In this document: in pieces, positions 1 through 5,821 of the stretch
How positions within the stretch are numbered: the first letter of the stretch is position 1
Layout: every line of letters begins with the position of its first letter
Assembly (NCBI GenBank): GCA_041628815.1
Contig: JBFKOL010000156.1
Coordinates: 1 to 9,456 of the forward strand
Reading direction: 5' to 3'
Length of the DNA: 9,456 nt
DNA from: JBFKOL01 sp041628815
Lineage (GTDB): Bacteria > Bacteroidota > Bacteroidia > Chitinophagales > Saprospiraceae
The notes under the pieces: model-generated
Databases searched by the model: none
What the model was told of the DNA's origin: nothing
The model's input: the letters and a program-made list of their open reading frames with translations, nothing else
Translations under genes and position numbers: made by a program

Positions 1-2
1 AT

Positions 3-83
3 CTGATAGTAGACTATATCGATCACATGAATCACCACCTCAATCAAATCGTCCAAATAGCAAAAGAATGGCAAAGCCAATGA
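3..83 (+). CDS. C-terminal end of an upstream gene, possibly DinB-family (partial)
   Basis: Frame 3 is open from the left edge to a TGA at 81-83 and reads as the last 26 residues of a protein whose start lies outside the window. The visible tail contains DHMNHHLNQI, a His-rich helix that resembles the last metal-ligand helix of DinB/YfiT-like four-helix-bundle proteins, where an H-x-x-H-H-x-x-Q pattern is common. Its stop overlaps the likely NUDIX start in an ATGA (80-83), which suggests translational coupling and one transcript. The reading frame and overlap are seen directly; the DinB assignment is inference from a very short stretch and could be wrong. Confidence 0.45.
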   Translation: MIVDYIDHMNHHLNQIVQIAKEWQSQ

Positions 84-625
84 AACCCTGGGAATTGCTT
101 CAATCGGAATACCTTTTTCGCAAGCCTCCGTGGCTGATCATAAGAAAGGACCGGATAAAGTCGCCCGCTGGCATTATTATGGATGACTACTTCATATTTG
201 AGTATCCGACCTGGGTAAATGTCATTGCACTGACCAAAGAGGGTAAGTTTGTTTTTGTGAGGCAGTACAGGCACGCTTTGGGAGAAGTGTCTTACGAGCT
301 ATCTGCCGGGATATGCGATGAGACAGACCAGGACCCGCTCGATACAGCTCGTCGGGAGTTGCTTGTAGAATCGGGATATGGCCGTGGTAGCTGGAGCCCT
401 TGGATGATCAACAGTGCTAACCCGGGGACGCATACCAATCTTACCTACTGTTTTCTAGCGCTGGATGTCGAAAAAATTGGCGACCAGGCACTCGATCCCA
501 CTGAGGAAATGAGTGTTCACCTCCTCGATCGAGCATTTGTAGTTGATCTGTTAAAAACCAATGCTATAAGACAATCGTTGCATGCTGCAGCACTGTGGAA
601 GTACTTCGCGGAATATGGCTATTAA
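80..625 (+). CDS. NUDIX hydrolase with altered Nudix box
   Basis: This 181-residue protein belongs to the NUDIX superfamily, which hydrolyses nucleoside diphosphates linked to another moiety (sugar nucleotides, dinucleotides, damaged NTPs) in the cytoplasm; the substrate cannot be read from the sequence. It has the ADP-ribose-pyrophosphatase-like layout: an N-terminal strand region, then YELSAG leading into the helix RELLVESGY (residues 92-100), then NPGTHTNLTY and an acidic DPTEE stretch. The consensus is REUxEExGU, so the first glutamate of the EE pair is valine here (codon 365-367), and the upstream consensus Glu is replaced by Gln with one extra residue of spacing. Activity may be weakened or changed. 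I chose ATG 80 because it forms an ATGA overlap with the preceding frame and starts at MKPWELL, as related proteins do; ATG 68 is an alternative (185 residues). Neither has a clear Shine-Dalgarno. It converges with the decarboxylase gene. Confidence 0.88.
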   Translation: MKPWELLQSEYLFRKPPWLIIRKDRIKSPAGIIMDDYFIFEYPTWVNVIALTKEGKFVFVRQYRHALGEVSYELSAGICDETDQDPLDTARRELLVESGYGRGSWSPWMINSANPGTHTNLTYCFLALDVEKIGDQALDPTEEMSVHLLDRAFVVDLLKTNAIRQSLHAAALWKYFAEYGY

Positions 626-674
626 AGGAACTGCCGGACACGGATATGAATCCTGGAGTATGAAGCTGATGTCA

Positions 675-2126
675 CTATCGGTCCATCTTTGCGATCATTT
701 CTGCAAGAATATCCAGGTAAAGATCAATTTGCTTCAGGTGTGTTCTAAAACATACCATTGCTGCCCGTAACCAGAATACACCGTCTATGTTTGTTGAAGA
801 AACGAATATCCTTCCGTCTTTCTGGATGGCCTTCACAAGCATTTCATTGAATGCGTTGGGATCTCCTTTCTTCGGTACATACCTGTAAATGACCACCGAC
901 AGATCCGGTTCAGGACCCGTTTCAAATCCGATTTTTTTCACTTCCTTGTGAAAATACCTTGCGAGCAGCCATTTTTCCTTCAAGGCTGCGATGATCGGTT
1001 TGGTGCCGTGCAAGGCAAGCGGCAACCACATTCTGAGGCCTCTGAAATGTTTGGTAAGTTCGGGTGACAAGTCACAAGGTGAAAGTTGGTCACGAGCGTT
1101 GTAGGCATCTTGCAGATAATTGGCTGTGTAGTGGAAGGATTCGAAGAGTGCATTTCCGTTTTTGACCAAAACGATTCCTATGCCATAAGGAAGGAATAAA
1201 CTTTTATGGGGGTCGAGGACGATGGAATCAGTGCGCTCTATACCGGCAAACAATGGCTGCAATTCATCTACCATGATGAAAAATCCTCCGTAGGCAGCAT
1301 CCAGGTGTAACCATGCACCGAATTGTTCGGTGACATCGGCAATTTCGTTTAACGGATCTGCCGCTCCGGTATCCGTGCTACCTGAGGAAGCCGCCACAAA
1401 AAAAGGTATCAGCCCTGAAGCCACATCGCGCTCCATTTGCCGCGCCAAATCTTGGGCATCCATCCTGAATGCGCTGTCAGTCTGTATTTTTCTCTTGGGG
1501 CAACAGGCCAGGCCGGCAATCCGCAGTGCCTTGTCCACACAATGATGGGTTTGTTGGGTGAAGTAGATGACGGAACGAGATGAATTCTCCGGCCCTATTT
1601 CCTTGAAGTCCCTGGCTGCAGTGACAGCGATAAGGTTGGCCATTGAACCTCCCGATGTAATGTTGCCCAATGCGTTTTTTGGGTAATTAACAAGCTCGGC
1701 TGTCCATCGTATCAATTGGTTTTCCATCCTTACTGCTCCGGGACTGGCATAGTACAATCCTGCATAGCGGTTGGTGACCGCTGCCAAATAATCCGCAATT
1801 GCACTGGTGTAGAGCCCTCCTCCTGGAATGTATCCCAGGTGACCTGGAGATGCGGGGTTGATGCCAGGGGTATCGACATATTTCTTGAGATCAACCAGCA
1901 AATCATCGAGATTTCCAGGCTTTTGGAAATAACCAGAAAAGTCACACCGGTGCTCTTCGTCTTTCTGATAGGCTTTTGTTTCGAGATTTGCGTCAAGGAA
2001 GTCATTGGCGTAGCTCAGGGCAGACTCGAAGAGATGTTTGCGTTCCTCAGGCCCAGGCTCCAATGATCTGCTTGTACGCTCCAAAGAAGCGATTTCAGCT
2101 ATACTCACATCGGTTGTCCTTTTCAT
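675..2126 (-). CDS. PLP-dependent group II decarboxylase (aromatic-amino-acid decarboxylase family)
   Basis: This 483-residue cytoplasmic enzyme is of the pyridoxal-dependent decarboxylase family (AADC/glutamate/histidine decarboxylase type), which removes CO2 from an amino acid to give an amine. Visible features are a glycine-rich TSGGSMANL cofactor loop, THHCVDKA with the ring-stacking His near residue 194, HLDAAYGG with the PLP-nitrogen Asp near 276, and DPHKSLFLPYG with the Schiff-base Lys near 308 (codon 1203-1205). Length fits the family (about 470-500). The frame extends to a TTG at 2171 directly after the transporter stop. I prefer ATG 2126 because a TAnnTTTGC promoter-like element (2135-2143) lies just before it, and the family's conserved start (LEPGPEER) follows within about 25 residues. 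It follows the transporter gene on the same strand, 45 bases downstream. Substrate is unresolved; related proteins are sometimes annotated only as class V-fold aminotransferase-like. Confidence 0.9.
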   Translation of the reverse strand: MKRTTDVSIAEIASLERTSRSLEPGPEERKHLFESALSYANDFLDANLETKAYQKDEEHRCDFSGYFQKPGNLDDLLVDLKKYVDTPGINPASPGHLGYIPGGGLYTSAIADYLAAVTNRYAGLYYASPGAVRMENQLIRWTAELVNYPKNALGNITSGGSMANLIAVTAARDFKEIGPENSSRSVIYFTQQTHHCVDKALRIAGLACCPKRKIQTDSAFRMDAQDLARQMERDVASGLIPFFVAASSGSTDTGAADPLNEIADVTEQFGAWLHLDAAYGGFFIMVDELQPLFAGIERTDSIVLDPHKSLFLPYGIGIVLVKNGNALFESFHYTANYLQDAYNARDQLSPCDLSPELTKHFRGLRMWLPLALHGTKPIIAALKEKWLLARYFHKEVKKIGFETGPEPDLSVVIYRYVPKKGDPNAFNEMLVKAIQKDGRIFVSSTNIDGVFWLRAAMVCFRTHLKQIDLYLDILAEMIAKMDR

Positions 2127-2134
2127 AATTTGCC

Positions 2135-2143
2135 GCAAAAGTA
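2135..2143 (-). promoter_or_regulatory. Bacteroidota-type -7 promoter element (TAnnTTTGC) before the decarboxylase
   Basis: Read leftward, TACTTTTGC is an exact match to the Bacteroidota -7 consensus TAnnTTTG(C). It ends 8 bases before ATG 2126, so transcription would begin at or very near the start codon. The nearest upstream TTG (2169-2171) is 25 bases away, slightly more than the usual -33 spacing, so the upstream half is weak. It would give the decarboxylase its own transcript in addition to readthrough from the transporter gene. Confidence 0.5.
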
Positions 2144-2171
2144 GTGATTGCAGGTCTGGCCGATGAAACAA

Positions 2172-3107
2172 TCAGGAAGTTTCAGTGGAGGGAATTTTCC
2201 TATGTCCGGTCAGAACAAGGAGCAATACTCCTGCAATGACAACCATACTGCCGATAGCCTGGGCGAGATTCATTCGTTCTTCAAGAAGAAGGTAGGCCAA
2301 AGCAATGGTGGAGACAGGTCCTACTGTGCCGATAATGGAACTGCTGGCCGCTCCAATTCTATGAATTCCCTCCATGATCATGAAGGAAGGCAGTACGGTT
2401 GAAATCAAAGCTATTAAAACGCCATAAATGTAAACCGGGGTCTCAAACCCGAACATGTTGCTCCTGGTAATTACAACTTGATGAAAGAGAATCGCCAACG
2501 TGGCCACGGTCATGGAAAGTGAGTTGTATGTGAGGGCATCCAACCTGGTAAGCATGGACTGGCTGCCTACCAGGTATATGCCATAAGAAAGTGCTGAACC
2601 TAGTACGAAGCACGTACCCAAAATGATTGCAGAGTCTTGCTGGGCAGATATGTTTCCACCGAAGGCACAAAGAATACCGATGTATGTTATTACTATGGCG
2701 GCAAGTTGTCGTCGGTTGATCGTTTCACCGTACCACAGGTATGAGAGTAAAACGACGAGGGTGGGGTAGATGAACAGAATTACACGCTCAAGGCTGGCAT
2801 CAATGAACCGCAGACCTTCTAGGTCAAGAAAGCTGGCGATGTAAAAGCCACAGAGTCCCAAAACAATAAGCGGCAGCAAACTTTTCCTGATTGTCTTAAG
2901 TTTGGATGGATTTCTATGAACAGACCAACACGCCAGAGCGATAAAAAAAGGGAGTGAAAAAACCATTCTTAAAGTTAAAAGTGAAATGCTGTCCACTTCA
3001 TATTGATAGGCAAGCTTGACGAAAACAGCTTTGGTCGAAAACAATACTGCACCGAGCAAGGATAGAACGGCACCAACCCACGAATAAGATTTTTGCGTTG
3101 TACTCAA
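2172..3107 (-). CDS. DMT-superfamily transporter (EamA family)
   Basis: This 311-residue inner-membrane protein is strongly hydrophobic throughout, with about ten predicted helices arranged as two EamA repeats (roughly residues 10-140 and 158-300). The first repeat opens with LGAVLFSTKAVFVKLAY, typical of the drug/metabolite transporter superfamily; the second ends with LAYLLLEERMNLAQAIGS, the usual final EamA pattern. Members commonly export amino acids or small metabolites; the substrate is unknown here. The start is a TTG at 3105-3107 with GAAGGGC just upstream. An in-frame TGA lies 24 bases before it and the next ATG is after the first helix, so a non-ATG start is close to forced. It lies directly upstream of the decarboxylase gene, suggesting co-expression. 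The 126 bases before it show only a poor promoter match (TA-3 nt-TTTGC). Confidence 0.88.
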   Translation of the reverse strand: MSTTQKSYSWVGAVLSLLGAVLFSTKAVFVKLAYQYEVDSISLLTLRMVFSLPFFIALACWSVHRNPSKLKTIRKSLLPLIVLGLCGFYIASFLDLEGLRFIDASLERVILFIYPTLVVLLSYLWYGETINRRQLAAIVITYIGILCAFGGNISAQQDSAIILGTCFVLGSALSYGIYLVGSQSMLTRLDALTYNSLSMTVATLAILFHQVVITRSNMFGFETPVYIYGVLIALISTVLPSFMIMEGIHRIGAASSSIIGTVGPVSTIALAYLLLEERMNLAQAIGSMVVIAGVLLLVLTGHRKIPSTETS

Positions 3108-3233
3108 GCCCTTCAGTTTAATATGACCTCAAGTAGTCGTCCGTACCACAGCTGACGACGCGTTTAATTTACCTGTTTTTATTGGGGCAAACTGTAGAGA
3201 GAGCATGGAATCGATACGGCGCTTTTTTTGATT

Positions 3234-4391
3234 TTATAAGCTGTAATAAACCATTATTATCGGACTTGTCACATTAAACAGACGGGTATTGCCGGTACCT
3301 AACCTCACATCATATCCTATCCTTAGACCTAGTTCGTGTCGGTCATTGATAGGCACTTTGACGCCTACGCCAAGATTAGAGGCCAATGCGAACTTAGCCG
3401 TGCTAAAGTCACTCGTTGTAGTTTTAATCTGTCCATCAGGTTCGAGGACATTGAAAGTGACAAGAACGTCGTCGATAATCTGGTAAGAAGGTATCAATTC
3501 AAATGATAAGAATCCTTTCAAATTGCGAAGGAGAAAATTGTGCATTAACCCAGCTTTTATGCCGAGGTCCAAGGTGCTTGCATCGATGGTAAAGGTAACT
3601 TCTCCAAAGCCCAAAAGGTTGAAATAATCCACGTCAATCTTGTGTAGCCTCACACCGGTTATCAATGACGTATTGGTGCTAAGAACCGGAATTTCCAGAT
3701 TGTATCCCAGGTAATAGGAAGGTTTCCGTGGATAATCACCCCGCCGTAGACCTCCTATGGGCACTGCACTGACGACATTCCGCGAATTGGCAACATTGTA
3801 AGCAGTGTAACCAACACCCCCGTAAACACTGTGTCTAATGGCAGGATTCAACAGTCTTTTACAGGTATTGTGTGACTTTACGATCCTTGCCATGGAGGCT
3901 TTCGAGTAAGTTGACTCCTTTATGTACCTATCCAACTGAGGACAGTTCACCCATTCTTTTTCCAGAACCTTCATATAATACGACGGCTTGCGATTCTCAT
4001 TGGTCATTTCAATGAAAACACCATCTTTTCTTTCCAAATAGAACCTTGACTCGAGGTTTTGATCTTTCAGGTAATACAAATTCAGGGTCCCCTCCACGAT
4101 CAATTCGAGAAAGGCAAAATGTCCAGGTTCTATTTCTCTTGAAATGTAAAGGTTGCCATAATGTTTGCGATAGGCATCAACTTCTGTTGGGCCCCAGTGT
4201 GTAGTCTTTCCTTTATTTACGACTGCGAAGGAGTAATGCGGATTTACCCCTTCCATCGTAATGATGTGTACATCAGAAATTGTGGCTCTTCCGCGTTTAT
4301 AAAATGACTTTTGAGCCGATAATTGGTCCGTGAAAGAAAGAAACAACAGGAGAAAAATGAGCAATGAAAAGGAGGGATATGAGTTTTTCAT
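3234..4391 (-). CDS. Secreted/outer-membrane beta-barrel-like protein of unknown function
   Basis: This 385-residue protein starts with a clear signal peptide: MKNS, a hydrophobic core at residues 8-20, and a probable cleavage site after LSA (residue 26). An N-terminal module (about 30-145) is rich in short strands and includes FYLERKDGVFIEM. A short helical segment follows, bounded by Cys150 (VNCPQL) and Cys177 (HNTCKRL), which could form a disulfide after export. From about 188 to the C-terminus, alternating polar/hydrophobic strands with Gly and Tyr and an aromatic-rich end (MVYYSL) suggest an eight-to-ten-strand barrel in the outer membrane. I recall similar proteins in Bacteroidota, usually annotated as hypothetical or outer-membrane beta-barrel, with no known role. 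It stands alone, 114 bases after the E1-rhodanese gene, and has its own promoter candidate (4430-4459). ATG 4391 is supported by the signal peptide. Confidence 0.72.
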   Translation of the reverse strand: MKNSYPSFSLLIFLLLFLSFTDQLSAQKSFYKRGRATISDVHIITMEGVNPHYSFAVVNKGKTTHWGPTEVDAYRKHYGNLYISREIEPGHFAFLELIVEGTLNLYYLKDQNLESRFYLERKDGVFIEMTNENRKPSYYMKVLEKEWVNCPQLDRYIKESTYSKASMARIVKSHNTCKRLLNPAIRHSVYGGVGYTAYNVANSRNVVSAVPIGGLRRGDYPRKPSYYLGYNLEIPVLSTNTSLITGVRLHKIDVDYFNLLGFGEVTFTIDASTLDLGIKAGLMHNFLLRNLKGFLSFELIPSYQIIDDVLVTFNVLEPDGQIKTTTSDFSTAKFALASNLGVGVKVPINDRHELGLRIGYDVRLGTGNTRLFNVTSPIIMVYYSL

Positions 4392-4429
4392 CGTTTCGGT
4401 TGGTTTTATCCGGTTTCCCTACCGCACTT

Positions 4430-4459
4430 AAAAATTACTAATAAGCCGAGATCTTACAA
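4430..4459 (-). promoter_or_regulatory. Probable promoter of the barrel-protein gene
   Basis: Read leftward, TTG (4457-4459), 19 bases, then TAATTTTT (4430-4437) fits the Bacteroidota housekeeping pattern TTG-N17-23-TAnnTTTG with one mismatch at the last base. It lies 38 bases before ATG 4391, giving a short untranslated leader. No experiment is implied; AT-rich intergenic DNA can give such matches by chance. Confidence 0.45.
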
Positions 4460-4465
4460 AAGATC
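4450..4465. repeat. Perfect short inverted repeat GATCTT-4 nt-AAGATC
   Basis: Two exact 6-base arms flank a 4-base loop. The palindrome sits between the end of the E1-rhodanese gene and the barrel-protein gene, and its loop carries the TTG of the proposed -33 element. It could be an operator or a weak hairpin. No T-run follows on either strand, so it is not a convincing intrinsic terminator. Confidence 0.4.
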
Positions 4466-4505
4466 AACGAATGAAATATCCAATTTGTCCTCGTGTGAAT
4501 GCAAA

Positions 4506-5636
4506 TTAATAGGTCGGCATACTGGGATCGATTTCTTTGGCCCATGCCGTAATACCTCCTTTTAGGTTAAAGAGATTGTCGAAACCCTGTTTCTGAAGGG
4601 CGTCAACGGCAACCCAGCTGCGCTTGCCCGTCCTGCAGATCAGGACGACATCCTTATCTGTCGCAATTTTTTCACGGTTGTTCATGATTTCTCCCAGAGG
4701 GATTAAATCACCGTCTATATTGACGAAGTCCCATTCATGTTGTTCTCTCACATCTATCAATTGATGATCCTTGCCACTTTCTCTCCACTTCTTCAGTTCA
4801 TGTACTGTGATTTCCCTAATTGCAGCCATAGCAGTTTCTTTTTTTGGTACAACCCCGCAAAATTGCTCATAGTTTATCAAATTCGTAATTCGAACGTTGG
4901 TTTTATTTGGAAATTTAATTTTTCGAACCGTTGCGGTCAGTGCATCGTAGAGCAGCAATTGACCAACGAGAGGTGTACCTAGACCTGTAAGTACTTTCAG
5001 CACTTCTGTCGCCTGCATGGTTCCAATCACTCCGGGAAGTATTCCGAGTACCCCGCCAGTAGCACAGTCCGGCACAGTCCCTGCGGCTGGTGGAAAGGGA
5101 CAGATGTCCCTGTAGTTAGGGCCCCTGGCACCATCATCGTGCGGATAATTAAATACGGATACTTGCCCTTCGTACCTGAAAACAGAAGCGTACACATTGA
5201 TTTTATCTTCAAGCACACAGGCATCATTGACGAGGTATCGTGTAGGAAAATTATCCGTCCCGTCGGCGACTACATCGAATTGGGCAATGACTTCCCTGGC
5301 GTTATCCGTAGTAAGCTGTTCGTTCCAGAGCCTGATCTCTATTTCAGGGTTGATGGATCTGAGTAAGTCTCGTGCCACGATGGCCTTAAGTCGTCCTATG
5401 TCGGAATGACGGTAGAGAACCTGTCTTTGGAGATTGGAAAGGTCGATGATGTCGTCGTCAATGATACCAATTTGTCCTACTCCAGCAGCTGCCAGGTAGA
5501 GGAGCAAAGGAGATCCAAGGCCTCCTGCACCGACTACCAGGACCTTACTTTTTTTAAGGCGCAACTGTTCTTCGGGACCAAAACCCGGGAGATTGAAGTG
5601 CCTGCTATACCTAATATATTCTTCTTTTGATAGCAT
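4506..5636 (-). CDS. moeB: MoeB/ThiF-type adenylyltransferase fused to rhodanese
   Basis: This 376-residue cytoplasmic enzyme joins an E1-like domain (about 1-265) to a C-terminal rhodanese domain (about 274-370). The E1 part should adenylate the C-terminal glycine of a sulfur carrier (MoaD or ThiS type); the rhodanese part can carry the sulfur as a persulfide. Visible are the N-terminal RYSRH motif, the ATP loop GAGGLGS (36-42), NLQRQ with Arg71, Lys84, the metal-site Asp128 in DGTDNF, and Cys191 in PDCATGGVLG. The rhodanese loop CRTGKRS has its catalytic Cys at 334. The two CxxC pairs that bind zinc in E. coli MoeB are absent; single cysteines at 178 and 260 remain, so this is a zinc-free variant. 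No other molybdopterin or thiamine gene is nearby, so molybdopterin, thiamine or thio-modification cannot be separated. It is divergent from ftsK. ATG 5636 gives the expected family start. Confidence 0.9.
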   Translation of the reverse strand: MLSKEEYIRYSRHFNLPGFGPEEQLRLKKSKVLVVGAGGLGSPLLLYLAAAGVGQIGIIDDDIIDLSNLQRQVLYRHSDIGRLKAIVARDLLRSINPEIEIRLWNEQLTTDNAREVIAQFDVVADGTDNFPTRYLVNDACVLEDKINVYASVFRYEGQVSVFNYPHDDGARGPNYRDICPFPPAAGTVPDCATGGVLGILPGVIGTMQATEVLKVLTGLGTPLVGQLLLYDALTATVRKIKFPNKTNVRITNLINYEQFCGVVPKKETAMAAIREITVHELKKWRESGKDHQLIDVREQHEWDFVNIDGDLIPLGEIMNNREKIATDKDVVLICRTGKRSWVAVDALQKQGFDNLFNLKGGITAWAKEIDPSMPTY

Positions 5637-5734
5637 GTCTTCGCTGCTGTGAAAGTAGTGTGATTTTTGTATCGATGCTCAAAAAAAGATGATATACCTT
5701 CCTATATATACTACTGGATTGTTCATATATAATT

Positions 5735-5808
5735 CATTTACAATAATTAATATGTTAAATTATTCTTTAATATGTTGGAGTTGTTAATATATTCGCATTT
5801 ACAATAAT
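5735..5808. repeat. 13-base direct repeat pair CATTTACAATAAT
   Basis: Identical copies lie at 5735-5747 and 5796-5808, 61 bases apart start to start. The second ends 13 bases before the ftsK start codon. Such a pair could be binding sites for one regulator or a remnant of local duplication. Base composition makes chance matches more likely than in balanced DNA, but 13 exact bases including two C positions is notable. Confidence 0.6.
5742..5776. repeat. Inverted repeat AATAATT/AATTATT and 10-base direct repeat TTAATATGTT
   Basis: Seven-base arms at 5742-5748 and 5758-5764 form a palindrome around 5753. TTAATATGTT occurs at 5747-5756 and again at 5767-5776, exactly 20 bases apart, about two helical turns. 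The pattern would suit a dimeric or cooperatively binding regulator upstream of ftsK, but AT-richness lowers its weight. Confidence 0.45.
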
Positions 5809-5821
5809 ATGATATTAGAAC

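Larger units (their letters stand above)
5637..5821. promoter_or_regulatory. AT-rich divergent intergenic region between the E1-rhodanese gene and ftsK
   Basis: This 185-base gap must carry the start signals for both divergent genes. Bases 5690-5821 are extremely AT-rich and contain direct and inverted repeats, listed separately. On the minus strand TTG-N22-TACTTTCA ends 12 bases before ATG 5636 and is a modest candidate promoter for the E1-rhodanese gene. I found no good TAnnTTTG match correctly placed for ftsK. No open reading frame or RNA gene is apparent. Confidence 0.55.

Noticed and set aside
582..770. Small rightward frame spanning the NUDIX-decarboxylase junction
   Set aside because: It overlaps both real gene ends out of frame and shows no protein-like pattern or start signal.
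1716..2066. Rightward 116-codon open frame opposite the decarboxylase gene
   Set aside because: It lies wholly antisense to conserved decarboxylase sequence and shows no family resemblance.
3108..3233. TACAGTTTGCC upstream of the transporter as a promoter
   Set aside because: The spacing between TA and TTTG is three bases rather than two and no TTG lies at proper distance upstream.
5662..5669. GATTTTTG as a -7 element for ftsK
   Set aside because: It has a mismatch in the key TA, no TTG at proper spacing, and would imply a leader of about 150 bases through the repeat tract.
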